DNA of 64,000 nt. Source: Dugong dugon. Lineage: Eukaryota > Chordata > Mammalia > Sirenia > Dugongidae. How positions within the stretch are numbered: the stretch's first letter is position 1; each line of letters opens with the position of its first letter. Both the position numbers and the translations under genes were made by a program. Positions 24,373 through 35,413 of this stretch are shown here, piece by piece. The DNA lies in assembly GCA_030035585.1 (NCBI GenBank), contig CM057464.1:73516919-73580918 (forward strand), written 5' to 3'. The notes under the pieces were generated by a model. That model saw only the letters and a program-made list of their open reading frames with translations, had not been told where the DNA came from and ran no database searches.

Positions 24373-24590
24373 GAAGCCCTGGTGGTGCAGTAGTTAATTG
24401 TTCACCTGCTAACCTAAAGGTCGGCAATTCAAACCCATTAGCTGCTCTCTGGGAGAAAGATGTGGCAGTCTGCTTCCGTAAAGATTTACAGCCTCGGAAA
24501 CACTATGGAGCAGTTCTGCTCTGTCACACTGGGTTGCTATGAGTCAGAATTGACTCAACAGCAATGGATTTGGTTTTCTTTTTGGTTTGT
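24373..24590 (+). mobile_element. AfroSINE, plus strand, complete
   Basis: The head GAAGCCCTGGTGGTGCAG includes a tRNA-type A box; CTGCTAACCTAAAGGTCGG and AATTCAAACCCATT cover the B box; then GGCAGTCTGCTTCC and GTTGCTATGAGTCAGAATTG, ending in GGTTTTC/TTTGG repeats. Confidence 0.92.
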
Positions 24591-25620
24591 GTTATACTGG
24601 AAAATTAGCGGTTTATGAAAATGATGGAAAACATGAAAATTAATAATAATTTGTTTTTATTTTTATCTCTCCAATAATAATCCAGTGTTAATGTTTTGGT
24701 GTATTATCTTGTAATATTTTTATATAAGTACCCACATAGTTTCAGGTAATTAAACTATACTATGTGTTCATATATATTTCATGCATTTACCACTTAGGAA
24801 TTTTCTCACATTTTACTTCTTAAGAAATATTATTTTTAATGGCTCTCTAAGATTTCATTGTATAAATGTACCAGAATTTCTTTATCTTTTTTTTATTATT
24901 GCATGTGTTCTTACCAATAAAGGTACAATGGAGTTCTGTATGTGTTCTTTGCCCCAATTTTTCAATTACTTAGATTAGGTCTTAGAGATGGAAATACAGG
25001 GTCCAAGTGTACAATCACTTTTAAAACTCTGGATATATTTTAATAAATTATATTCAATATATATTTTTTTAAAAAGTATATGAAATACTCATTTTGTTAC
25101 AACTAATTAAACATTGGATAGCTTCATTAAAATGGGAAAGGGGATATCTTTGCCAATTTGATGGAGGGAAATGGTATTTTAATTTTCCTTTTGGATCTAT
25201 GTGAAGTTGAACATTTTCATAGGTTTATTAACTATTTGTCTTCCCTCTTTTGGGAACCATTAATAAGTTTTATATTTTTTTTCTAGCAGTTTTAGAGCTG
25301 CTGTTTTCAATTTGTATGAGGTCTTTACTAAGAATTTTAAGTAGTTGTAATTGGTATGAATATTTTTCTATCTTGTTTGCTTTTTAAATATATGATTGTT
25401 TAACAAGAAGCCGTTAAATGTTTATCCTTTCCTCCGTAATGTCTCCTATATCTCTCATTGTTTTTAAGCTTAGTATCATTTTATCCAGTCAAAAATCTCT
25501 TCTATGCTCTTCTTTTAAAAATAGCCTGATTTGTATATTTTAATACAAAATTTCTTATAACGATTTAAATTGTCTTTTTTGCCTCATTTGAGAAGTATCT
25601 ATGGAAGAATTTTGTCAAAT

Positions 25621-25673
25621 CACACACACACACACACACACATATGTGTGTGCATGTGCATGCATATGCATGT
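25621..25673. repeat. CA repeat passing into a mixed pyrimidine-purine alternating tract (Z-DNA candidate)
   Basis: Starting with (CA)n, every base from 25621 to 25673 alternates pyrimidine and purine with no break, through CATATGTGTGTGCATGTG and GCATGCATATGCATG. Such tracts are the classic left-handed DNA candidates. Confidence 0.85.
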
Positions 25674-25724
25674 TTTCATTTGTTCTATTCCATTAACATC
25701 CTTGTCGATTCTCATATTGTTACC

Positions 25725-25745
25725 ATGCCATAATTATTATGGCAT
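25725..25745. repeat. 21-bp perfect inverted repeat
   Basis: ATGCCATAAT (25725-25734), one central T, then its exact complement ATTATGGCAT (25736-25745). The AT-rich arms could form a small cruciform; no function is implied. Confidence 0.7.
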
Positions 25746-25880
25746 AATTATTCCATATGACATATTTTAATGCATGGTAGATCAAGATTCCCATTACTAC
25801 TTTTCCTTTGATATGTTTTAGCATTCTTACTTATTTATTAATATAGATGAAATTTAGAATTATTCAATCAACTTCTTCAA

Positions 25881-26299
25881 GGAGCCCTGGTGGTGCAGTG
25901 GTTAAACTGCTCAGCTGCTAACCAAAAGGTCAATGGTTTGAAACCACAGCCTCTCCATGGGTGAAAGATGTGGCAGTCTGCTTCCATAAAGATTTACAGA
26001 CTTGCTGTCACAGTATGGGGAGAGCAATTAGACTCACATAACAATGTATGTATAAATTTTTGTATGGGAAAACATAAAAAAAAAATGTACTAATGTTAGA
26101 TTGTTATTTTTGACAAATTTATCATCAATAACATTGGGGGAAATGTATGAGGAGTAATTGTAGCTGTCTGTATTATCTTTCTATTTCTATGTAAATTTGA
26201 AGTTATTTTAAAATAATAGTTCATTAACAAAAAAAGATTTATAGACTTGGAAACCCTATGGGGTCTCTATGAGTTGGAATCAACTCAAAGGCAGTGGGT
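25881..26299 (+). mobile_element. AfroSINE split by an L1-made insertion; 15-bp TSD
   Basis: The 5' part GGAGCCCTGGTGGTGCAGTG starts at 25881 and runs to the ATTTACAGACTTG at 26004. The 3' part resumes at 26250 (GAAACCCTATGGGG, then CAACTCAAAGGCAGTGGG). The insertion 26005-26232 and its duplicated target lie between. The SINE itself is flanked by AATCAACTTCTTCAA (25866-25880) and AATCAACTTCTTAAA (26300-26314), 14 of 15 matching. Confidence 0.9.
26005..26232 (+). mobile_element. L1 3' end plus non-L1 tail inserted into the AfroSINE
   Basis: 26005-26075 is the last 71 bp of the young L1 3'UTR (CTGTCACAGTATGGGGAG, then CATAACAATGTATGTATAAA), followed by an A-tract (26076-26085). About 143 bp not matching that L1 end follow, with a second A-tract running from 26229. 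AAAGATTTACAGACTTG (25988-26004) and AAAGATTTATAGACTTG (26233-26249) flank the whole, a 17-bp TSD with one difference. This is the form of an L1 3' transduction. Confidence 0.82.
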
Positions 26300-26390
26300 A
26301 ATCAACTTCTTAAAGGTGTCATTGATATTTTATTTAGAAATGCATATCTTAGTCTTTGGTAAGAATTGGCATCTTTGTATTTTTGTTCCT

Positions 26391-26515
26391 TCATTGAGTC
26401 GTTCATCCATAAAGCACGTTTTTGTTGAGTACTAACTATGTACTAGGCATGGAAAACACATTGGTTAACAACATGAAAATAGTTTTTCAGTAATGAGTCT
26501 TACCATCTGGTGGAG
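26391..26515 (-). mobile_element. L2 LINE 3' end, minus strand
   Basis: TTCATTGAGTCGTTCATCC, then GTTGAGTACTAACTATG, TACTAGGCATGG and GGTTAACAACATGAAAATAG follow the reverse of the L2 3' end (GAGCACCTACTATGTGCCAGGC pattern). Confidence 0.6.
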
Positions 26516-27344
26516 TCTATCTTTTAATTTTTTCAGGCTTTTATTAATATTTACTAATGCTGATTTGTAATTTATTGTTATAGGTATCTCACATTGAATA
26601 GTAAGATCATTTCATGCCTTTATAGTGTAAGCGTATGGGATGGCAGTTATAAGCTATCTTTTTTCACTTTATTTTTATGTAGTTCTTATTTTCAACATTT
26701 TCCATTATTTTCTATATTTTGGCATGTGAAATATATAGCAGGTTTTATTTGCTTAATCTCATGTAGTAGTTTATAAGATGCTTATCTTTATTTTAAATTT
26801 GTTTCCTTTTTGAAAATGTGTTTTTAACTTTGACTGGAAATGGAGATTTGACCACATTTTTATTTCTTTCATTAATCATGTCCCTGGAAGATCATGCTCA
26901 TTCTGTGCTCTTTTATGAATGTTCACATTGCTATTAATTTAGCCTCATTTTGTATCACATATTACCGTAGCTGCCATGTGATTTGTTCCTTTTACTTAGT
27001 CTTGAACCAGGTAAGGCATATTTAGATTGAGTTTGCTAACAGACTGGGTTTGTGATTATTTCGGAAAGTTGACTGTTTTGAAATACTAACTTTTGTCTTT
27101 TTCTCTCTGTTGTGTCTGTAAAGAAGCAGAAATATTTTCAAGAACAGTGAAGAAGATAGAGAGTCTTTGTGCTTTGGAGCTGAATACTCTTGACTTTGAG
27201 GTTACTTAGCAGCTTCCGAGTTTCACAGCCAAAGTGAAACTTATAGATGTAGAGAACACGAATCCCCAACTGAGTAGTTTAGGGTGCGCAAATTAATATA
27301 ATTGGAGTTGCCGTAAAGCAAAAGTCAGTTCAACAATAGATAAT
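26516..27344. other. AT-rich DNA, nothing firm
   Basis: 26516-26800 may continue the ancient minus-strand L1 further left, but similarity is too weak to claim. No gene seen. Confidence 0.4.
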
Positions 27345-27470
27345 TTAGGATTACCTGTACATGTATGGTATAGTTCCAGAAGTTGGTGACACAGATATGA
27401 AGAAGATATGTTGTCACTCTTCAAAAATCTTACAGCTTAGATGGGAAAACAAACAAATATCTGAGAGAGT
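27345..27470 (-). mobile_element. Probable L2 3' fragment, minus strand
   Basis: GTTGGTGACACAGATATGAA, CTTACAGCTTAGATGGG and AAACAAACAAATA follow the order seen in reverse L2 3' ends (GGGGATACAGAGATGAA, GAGCTTACAGTCTAG, AAACAAATAA). Weak but consistent. Confidence 0.4.
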
Positions 27471-27916
27471 CAAATCACTTTGTAAATATGGCTTTCTGAT
27501 CACTTTAGCTAAAACAGATTATTCCTTGAAGTGAACTGTAGAGAACTTTTACTCTTTTGAAACTCTAGCTTTTATCAGTCTGTACTGAATATTTACACCA
27601 CAGTAACAGATACAGTAATCCTTTTTCATGCTTCTTTCTCGTATCTTCTTTTACTGAGTCTTCCTTTAATCTAAAATTTTCTTTCTAGCTGTTGCCATCA
27701 TTTTTACCTCTCTGAAGTTTCTCCAGCCTCTCCTGCCTTGTCAGGCCCATATGTGCCAATCCTGTCCTTCCTCTACATTTTTTACCCTCTAAATTGACTT
27801 TATATTTTTTAATCTTTGTTCTGCATATGTTTTCAAAATTAAAGGTTTTAAACATATAAAAAACGTTTGATTTTTTCTGGCCTTAATTTCTACTTTAATT
27901 TTTCTGTTAGGTCTCA
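27471..27916. other. Unique DNA, nothing recognised
   Basis: No gene or clear repeat; pyrimidine-rich around 27620-27790. Confidence 0.4.
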
Positions 27917-30150
27917 TTTTTTTAAATAATATTTTATTGTGTTTTAAGTGAAAGTTAACACAGCAGATTAGATTCCCATTTAACAATTTTTATACAAATA
28001 GTTCCATGCCATTGGTTACAATTTTTACAGTATGTCAACATTCTCATTATTTCCATTGTTTGTTCTGTTTCCATTGATCTAGCTTCCCTTTCCCTCCCTG
28101 CTTTCTCATCTTTGCTTTTGGGTAAATGTTGACCGTTTGGTCTCATATAGTTGATTATTTAAGAGAGTACTCACAGGCGATATTGCTTATTTTATAAGCC
28201 AACCCATGATTTGGCTGAAATAGCTTTAGTTCCAAGTTCAAAGGGTATCTTAGGACAATAGAGTTGGGGATTCCTCTGGTCTTTATTGGTCCAATAGATC
28301 TGACCTTTTTTAGGAATTTGAACTTTGTTTTACATTTTTCTCCCATTCTATCCAGGACCTTCTATTGTGTCCCTGGTCAGAATTGTCGGTAGTGGTAGCT
28401 ACACACGATCTAGTTCTTCTGGTCCCAGGATACAAGAGGCTGTGGTTCATGTAGGCCATTAGTCATGTAGACTAGCTTCTTCTTTGAGCCTTTGATTTCC
28501 TTCATTCTCTTTCACTCTATACAAATAGAAACCAACAGTTATGTCTTAGGTAGTCCCTTGCAAGTTCTTAAGACCCCAGATGCTGCTCAACAAACTAGGT
28601 TGCAGAACATTATTTTTATGAACTATGTTGTGCCAGTTGACAAAGTTGTCCCCTGAGACTATGGTTCTAAGCCTTTTAACTGAGTAAACCAATACAACGA
28701 TTGGGAAGCCTCCGTAACTGTGCCCCTATGTGCTTTGTTATATATATCTATACACACACAAACACACAAAAGTGTATATACATATACCTAAAGATACACC
28801 TATACATTTGTGTGCATTTACTCACATATGCCTTCCTATACACATATATGTATACATAGCTACCTATGCAACCACACACATACTTTTTGGTTGTTGTTAC
28901 TGTTGCTGCAAAATTGTATATAACATTTATTGAAATTTTCTATCACTTTTTGTTGTGTACTTCCTAGTGTTTTTATTTATCTTGGTCAAGTTGTACTGAC
29001 AGCACCCATATTTGGTATTGCTTTTCCTGTCACCAAAAATGACAACTGTCTACTATCTAGAAAGTGATTGGCTCTTCCTCTCCCTTCCATCCCTGGTAAC
29101 CATCAAAGAACATTGCTTTCTGTGTGTATATTTATTCTTGACTTTTTATAAGAGTGGGATCATACAACATTTGTTCTTTTGTGATTGACTTGTTTCACTC
29201 AGCATAATATCCTCCAGATTCATCCATGTTATGTTTCACTGACTCCTCATTACTCTTTATAGTTGCATAGTATTCCATTGTATGTATGTATGTGTGTTTG
29301 TTTATCCATTCATCCATTGACGGACACTTAAATTGTTTCCATCTTTTTGCTATTGTGAATAATGTTGAAATGAACATGTTTATTCATGTCACTGCTCTTG
29401 TTTCTTTAGGATGTATACTTAGAAGTGGCATTGTTGGGTCATAGGGTATTTCTATTTCTAGCTTTTTGAGAAAGTGCCATACCATTTTCCATAGTGGTTG
29501 TAACATTTTACAATCCCGCCAACAACAGATAGGAGTTTCAATCTTCCTATGACCTCACCAACGTTTCTTGTTTTCTGCTTTTTGATCATTGACATTTTGA
29601 TATCATTTTGTGAAATGACATCTCATTGTAGTTTTGATTTGCATCTCTCTAATGGAAACCCTGGTGGTGTAGTGGTTAAAAGCTACAGCTGCTAACCAAA
29701 AGGTAGGCAGTTCAAATCCAAGAGGTGCTCTTTGGAAACTGTATAGGGCAGTTCTACTCTGTCCTATAGGGTCGCTATGAGTCAGAATCGACTGGACGGC
29801 AGTGGGTAATGGCTAAAGATGGAAAGCCTCTTTTCATGTATATGTTGGCCATCTGAGTGTCTTCTTTGGTGACGTGTCTGTTCATATCCTTTTCACGTTT
29901 TTTTATTGGTTTGTTCATCTTTTTGTTGTTGAGTTGTTAATTTTTTAATATATTTTAGAGATTATACCCTTATCAGATATGTCATTGCCAAAGATTTTTT
30001 TCCCAGTCTGTAGCATCTCTATTTACTCTCTTGGTAAAGTCTTTTGATGAGCATAAGTATTTAATTTTTAGGAGGTCCAGTTATCTAATTTATCTTCTAT
30101 CATTTGTGCATTTTTAGGTGTGTCCTTAGCTTTCATTTCTTTATCTATTT
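27917..30150 (-). mobile_element. L1 LINE copy C, 5'-truncated, minus strand, with AfroSINE inside
   Basis: The T-rich 3' tail begins near 27917, followed by a 3'UTR related to but older than that of copy B (TATGTCAACATTCTC, then TGCTGCTCAACAAACTAGG, ACTATGGTTCTAAGCC). The ORF2 C-terminus is at 29377-29195 (FTIAKRWKQFKCPSMDEWI, IHTMEYYATIKSNEESVKH). After the AfroSINE the ORF2 part continues (GTGACGTGTCTGTTCATATCC) to about 30150, where it stops. The 3'UTR holds an AC/TA-rich tract (28735-28880). Frames are broken. Confidence 0.85.
29654..29806 (+). mobile_element. AfroSINE inserted in L1 copy C
   Basis: GGAAACCCTGGTGGTGTAG through CTGCTAACCAAAAGGTAGG, GCTATGAGTCAGAATCGACT and GGACGGCAGTGGG. 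The L1 sequence is interrupted at TAATGG, which occurs on both sides (29650-29655, 29807-29812), a likely short TSD. Few changes from consensus, so younger than its host. Confidence 0.92.
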
Positions 30151-30849
30151 TTTTTAATTATATCTTCTAGCCCATTGGGCACCTCTAATTTTAGCTATGA
30201 TTATTTTACTTATATCCTTACATAAGTTTTTTTTCTTCTTTTCATTATAATGGAATAAATGAGCTTTATCCTGACCTTGTGCCCTATGCTTAATTTTCTC
30301 CCTATTGGGAAAAATTCTGGGGAAGTGCAAAGAGTAATGCACAGAAAGCCCATGTTCTAGTTCTGGCTTTGTCACTAATTCACATATGGGTCTCTCTCTT
30401 TCTCGTATTATAGTCTCTCTTTCCATTTCTCTCTCTTGTTTATATCTTTTTGATTAAAAAAACTGTTATACACTTTTTTTAACAATAAACTAACATAGAG
30501 ATTTATGAGAAATATACTATTAATCATTTCTATTCCACCTCAACCCCACAAAAGATAACTGATTTTTTCATTTTTTTCTATACCCATATGAAAATTTTAC
30601 TGACTTCATACACATTTGTACAAACTTGTATATACATATATATGGCTTATTTTTCCTTTTTTTATAACCGAAATAGCCTTTGTTATTTACAACTAGACTA
30701 TTTTGTTTAAAAAATAAATAATTGAATATTCCATTATGACAGTAAATTTAGGTCCATTTTGCTTTTGAAATATCATCTTAATTTTCCTTAGTTATTGACT
30801 ATTTCCTACTGGCAGACATTTAAGTTGGTTTCAGATTTTTAGCATAATG
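30151..30849. other. AT-rich DNA with a possible ancient L1 remnant
   Basis: 30480-30849 shows weak reverse-L1 traits (TTTAAGTTGGTTTCAGATTT near the right end, where old L1 has TTTAGGTTGTTTCC). Otherwise nothing is recognised; no gene. Confidence 0.4.
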
Positions 30850-31905
30850 TTGTTGTTGTTAGGGACCATTAAATGGGCTCTGACTCATAGTGACCTTATG
30901 TATAACAGAACAAATGACATGTTCCCTAGTCCTGCATCATCTTCTTGATTGTTGCTATGTTTGATTCCATTGTTTAGGCTATTGTATCAATCCATCTTAT
31001 CAAGGGTTTCCCTTGTTTTCACTGACCCTCAGCTTTACCAACAATGATGCTCTTGTCTAGCAATTCATCTTTCCTGATGATATGTCCAAAGTAAGCAAGT
31101 CAAAGTCTTGCCATCCTCGCTTCTAAGGAGCATCCTGGTTATATTTCTTCTAACACTGATTTGTTTGTTCTTCTGACAGTCCATGTTATATTCAGTATTC
31201 TTTGCCAACACCACAATTTGAATGCATCAATTCTTCTTCTGTCTTCCTTTTTCACTGTGCAGCTTTCACATGCATATGAGATGACTGAAAAGACCACGCC
31301 TTGGGTCAAGCGTACCTTAGTCATCAAAGTGACAACCTTGCTTTTTAAAACTTTAAAGAGGTCTTTTGCAGTAGATTTGCCCAATGTTTAATAAGCGGTT
31401 TGATTTCTCAGCTACTGTTTCCATGGACATTGATTGTTGATCCAAGTAGAATGAAATCATTGACAACCTCAATTTTTCTCCATTTATCATAATGTTGTTC
31501 ATTGGTCTAATTGTGAGAATTTTCATTGCCCTCACTTTCAGACATAATCCATACTGAAGGCTGTAGTCTTTGACCTGCATCAGTAAGTGCATTTAGTCAT
31601 CTTCAGTTTTGGCAAGCAAAAGTTGTGTCATCTGCATATCATGAGTTGTTAATGAGTCTGCCTCCAACCTTGATGTCACATTCTTCTTCATATAGTCTAG
31701 CTTCTCAGATTATTTGTTCAGCATGCAGATTGAACAGGTAAGATGAAAGGACACAGTCTTGCTGCACATCTTTGCTGATTTTACACCATGCTTCATTCCC
31801 TTGTTCTGTTCAAATGATTGCCTCTTGATCCATGTACAGGTTCCACAGTTAAGTGTTCTGGAATTCCAATTCTTTGTAATGTTATCCATAATTTGTTATA
31901 AGCTA
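30850..31905 (-). mobile_element. RTE (BovB-like) LINE, 5'-truncated, minus strand
   Basis: The 3' end TGTTGTTGTTAGGGACC at 30850 is the reverse of the RTE tail. It continues colinear with the element at 60681-64000: AAGGGTTTCCCTTGTTTTC, ATGTCCAAAGTAAGCAAG, TTGGGTCAAGCGTACCTTAG, GACCTGCATCAGTAAGTGC and GAACAGGTAAGATGAAAGG. RT palm sequence is included but no long frame is left. It stops near 31905, inside the RT region. Confidence 0.85.
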
Positions 31906-32317
31906 TAAGTAAGTCAGTTATGTATTGTTATATGACTAGACATACTAGCACTTAAACAGAAGAGAGAATCCAGAAATGGTATTCATTGTACAGGGAAATC
32001 TAATATATAACATTAAATATGTATTTTAATTCAATAGAAAAGGGATGGAGTATTTAATAAATAATGTTTGAAACATTTAGTTTTTTATCAGAAAGAAAAT
32101 CAAGTTATGCTCCTCTCTCATATATACCATATACACAACTAAATTCCAAATGTATTTAAGACTTAAGTAAACAATGCAACTTTTATAATAAAATTTAGGA
32201 GACTGCTTATAGAGCCATATAAATAGTCATAAAATATGTCATAAAAGAAAAGCTACACATATTTAACTATGTAAAAGTTAGAAACAGGGTATGGTAAAAA
32301 TATTACAAATAAAATAA
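31906..32317. other. AT-rich DNA, nothing recognised
   Basis: No gene or repeat signature beyond low complexity. Confidence 0.4.
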
Positions 32318-32520
32318 AAAACTAAATCCACCTCCATCAAGTTGATTCTGACTCACTGCGATCCTATAAGGCAGAGTAGAACTGCCCCACAGGGTTTCCA
32401 AGGCTGTAAATCTGTATGGAAGCACACCATCACATCTTTCTCCCATAGAGCTGCTGGTGGTTTTGAACTGTTGAGCTTTAGGTTAGCAGCCGAGTGCTTT
32501 AATCACTGCTCCATAAGGTC
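32318..32520 (-). mobile_element. AfroSINE, minus strand
   Basis: CATCAAGTTGATTCTGACTC, GGCAGAGTAGAACTGCCCC, GGTTTCCAAGGCTG, TTAGGTTAGCAGCCGAG and TTAATCACTGCTCC in order. Near full length. Confidence 0.9.
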
Positions 32521-32717
32521 AGCCACACAAAGGATAGCAAGAAGGTTAATAGTATATGAGAAGAAAAAAAAAGTTGGCAAGATATGAAAAGGACTTTTAA
32601 AGAACAACGGTATATAAACATATGAGATGTAGATACAAACTAGTGGTAAAGAAAATGCGTATTAACATAACTGAAATATTACCTTACTTTTATAGACAAA
32701 TAAATCGAAAAGACTAA
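32521..32717. other. Short unique spacer
   Basis: Nothing recognised. Confidence 0.4.
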
Positions 32718-33242
32718 TGTCTTAGTCATCTAGTGCTGCTCCAACAGAAATACCACAAGTGGATGGATTTAGCAAAGAGAAGTTTATTCTCTCACAGTCC
32801 AGTAGGCTACAAGTCCAAATTCAGGGTGTCAGCTCCAAGGGAACACTTTCTCTGTTGGCTCTGGAGGAAGGTCCATGTCATCAATCTTCCCTTGGTCTGG
32901 GAGCTTCTCTGCACAGCAACTTCAGGTCCAAAGGAAACGCTCTGCTCCCGGCACTTTCTTGGTGGTATGAGGTTCCCATGTGTCTCTGCTCACTTCTCTC
33001 TTTTATATCTCAAAAGAGATTGCATTAAGACACTATCTAATCTTGTCAACTTCATCAGTATAACCTCATCACAGTGACAGAATTTACAACACTTAGGAGC
33101 TCACATATAGTCTCATCATAGTGATAGAATTTACAACACATAAGGAAATCACATCAGATTACACAATCATACAATACTGGGAATCATGACCTAGCCCAGT
33201 TGCTACACACACTTTTTGGGGGACACAATTTAATCCACAGCA
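32718..33242 (-). mobile_element. Solo LTR fossil, ERVL-MaLR type, minus strand
   Basis: The sequence runs from TGTCTTAGTCATCTAGTG to GGACACAATTTAATCCAC, the reverse of an LTR beginning TGTTATGGATTGAATTG as in MLT1/MST-type LTRs. Related copies lie at 35788-36256 and 59805-60325. ACTAA (32713-32717) and ACTAG (33243-33247) flank it, compatible with the 5-bp TSD of ERVL elements. It is a single LTR without internal region. The age looks younger than classic MLT1, judged by similarity among the three copies. Confidence 0.78.
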
Positions 33243-33659
33243 ACTAGTAACAATGATTACTTTGCTGAATGTGAGAGAAAGATATACTGGTCCAATCCTG
33301 GTAGAAATATAAATTACTATAAAGCAAGCATTACAACCAGCTATACCAGATGACGTGATGTGATTTATATGAACTACTGTTGAGTAACAAAAGCAAGATG
33401 CAGAAGAGTGTGTATAATTTAACCATATTCTGTAAAATAAACAATGGTGAAAATCTTCCATGTAAGAGATAAATACTAGGCTGTTAAACTGCAAGTAGAG
33501 AAAGTGGAGAATGATATGGGAAGAGAAGTAAGAGCAGAAGAGAGGGAAGAAAGTGCGAGGAAAAAGAAAAAAAAACTGCCCTATAAAAATAAGCAGTGTC
33601 TATGATGTGATTAGCTTAAAACAAATTATTTTATGTGTCAGAGTTTGTTTTATTTCTGA
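33243..33659. other. Unique DNA, nothing recognised
   Basis: No gene; purine-rich around 33480-33575. Confidence 0.4.
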
Positions 33660-33920
33660 AGTATAGAAATAGACAATATTCTGTCTCCACCCTCACAGAA
33701 ATGGTGCTACATCTCTGGACAAATAAATGACAATCTAATGTTATAAAGACCAGTTTACTCCTGGGAATGAACTTCAAGGAAGCCATTCTGGAGGACTAAG
33801 TATCTAAGCTGGGCTTTGAAGAACTAATAGGATTTGCCAGATAAATGGGATAAAATACATGATGGATTTCAGTTACTAAAAGCACCTTGAAAGGGGTGGT
33901 TGTAGTGAGAGATGATCCTT
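33660..33920 (-). mobile_element. L2 LINE fragment, minus strand
   Basis: GGACAAATAAATGACAATC, AAGGAAGCCATTCTGG, CTGGGCTTTGAAGAACTAAT and AGGATTTGCCAG follow reverse L2 (GAAGGCCTCCCTGAAGAGG, TGAGCTGGGCCTTGAAGG). Confidence 0.6.
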
Positions 33921-34616
33921 ATGTTGATGCTACACAGCTCTCAAGTTTGAAAGAAGTCATATTTTGGTGGTTTCTCAAAAAGATGACATCAATGATATTA
34001 TATTATCAAATGATAATATCGTATATTTTTTACAGTAGCTTACTCTTGTAAGATGTTTTCGTATTTGTCCAATATTCCTTACCCACTAATCCTCTGATTT
34101 AGAAACATAAAAATTTTTATTTGGGTCTTAATGCTTTCTTCATTTCGTGCTCATGGTGTTTTTTTCAAAGTTGACAACTGAGTCACATAAGGTTTACTAT
34201 CTGATTTTTCATATAAAATAGTTTTGGATTTAATCATTTTTTTCTTTAACAAAACAGTGGATCATGGCCTTATTTTGAGGGATGATCTTATCTCTTATTA
34301 TCAGCTAGGATATCATTACTTTGCAATACCTGAGGAATCTATAAAACTGTTTCTTATAAAGAAGGCAAATAGATGTGATTTTACGAGTTGTTTTTTGTGC
34401 TCTTCGCTCTTGTAAGACTTTGTGCTAGTTTGCAGAAGTACTTTAGCAATTAATGTATCTCAAGTAAGTACTTTCTTCATAAGTTTTCCTTCATATTATA
34501 AAGTTTAAACCTTAAAAATGACTAGAATTAGAAGAACTACTCAAAATGTTGATTTTCTAGTTCTTCTTTGATAGTCAATGAGTTTTCTTTCCCATCCTGG
34601 AACCATTAATTCAGAC
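33921..34616. other. AT-rich DNA, nothing recognised
   Basis: No gene or clear repeat. Confidence 0.4.
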
Positions 34617-34725
34617 TTTCATTTATCCATTTAATAACATTTATTCCTACCATGTGTGTCATGGGATAAAAAAATAGCTGAGAACAAGACAGGCACATGA
34701 CCTCATGGAAAATAAAGTGTACATT
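34617..34725 (-). mobile_element. L2 LINE 3' end fragment, minus strand
   Basis: TTCATTTATCCATTTAATAAC, TTTATTCCTACCATGTGTG and AGAACAAGACAGGCACATGA match the reverse L2 3' end layout. Confidence 0.5.
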
Positions 34726-34877
34726 ATATGCAGACATACGTGCAAACATACAAACATGTAGGAAGTTCTGTAAGCAGGGTTGAGCTTCATATAGCAAAAA
34801 TACACGAGAGTTCCTTTGATAGGCTCCTATCTAATCCTATGAATAGACATTTCCTCCCCCTCTGGTTCTTTGCCTAT

Positions 34878-34983
34878 GCAGTTCAAATCCACCAGCCACT
34901 CCTTGGAAACTTAGGGGCAGTTCTACTCGGTCGCTATGAGTTGGAATTGACTCCATGGCAACGAGTTTGGTTCTGGTTTGGTT
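34878..34983 (+). mobile_element. AfroSINE, 5'-truncated, plus strand
   Basis: Starts at GCAGTTCAAATCCACCAGCC and ends with GGCAACGAGTTTGG and TTTGG repeats; CGGTCGCTATGAGTTGGAAT in the middle. Close to consensus. Confidence 0.88.
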
Positions 34984-35413
34984 TCCACATTCTACTCCCA
35001 TCCCAAATTTACCCATCCAGTTTCTTATTGTAGTTTTTTTGTTTGTTTTTTTTTAAAGCACTATGAGACTTCAGGTTACTATATTTTTTTTTTCAAATTA
35101 AATCTATGCATTTATCTAATCAGAGGAAATTCTAGATTATCTGGAAAATGAGTATTCTCTTTGTGACTATCTAGCCTAGGTAGTCTTAGACAATGAAGTG
35201 ACTAGTATGGAAAGACAGTTGCACTATAGTGTTATTTTTTATTTAGGTACTTAGGACTAATAGTTTGCCTAATTACCCTCAAAAAAGAATTTGAGAATAT
35301 AACATATTCTCAACCTGACAATTTTCCTTAGTATCTTTGTGGTTCGTTAACAGCTGAAAGTTAAAAACCACCTTTCCTTTGCAGGTTTGCAGGTAGCACT
35401 CTGTGTGTGCTCT
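34984..35413. other. Unique DNA, nothing recognised
   Basis: A T-rich stretch at 35030-35095, otherwise featureless. Confidence 0.4.

Larger units (their letters stand above)
24690..26390 (-). mobile_element. Ancient L1 ORF2-region relic, split by younger insertions
   Basis: Stretches resemble old L1 ORF2 and 3' sequence in reverse, in the expected order: TTAATGGCTCTCTAAGATTT with TGTATAAATGTACCAG (24838-24875), GGTCCAAGTGTACAATCAC, GATATCTTTGCCAATTTGAT, GAAGTTGAACATTTTCATAG, later TTCTATTCCATTAACATCC (25683-25702), and after the AfroSINE TTAAAGGTGTCATTGATA. Divergence is high and the frames are gone. It is the outer layer of the nest described in the findings. Confidence 0.6.

Noticed and set aside
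25621-25673. Possible CRISPR-like or satellite repeat
   Set aside because: There are no spacers and the unit is a dinucleotide; it is a microsatellite.
32733-33077. 114-codon plus-strand frame, with a similar one at 35665-36135
   Set aside because: They lie on the antisense strand of the MaLR-type LTR copies; the similarity between them comes from the repeat, not from a gene.
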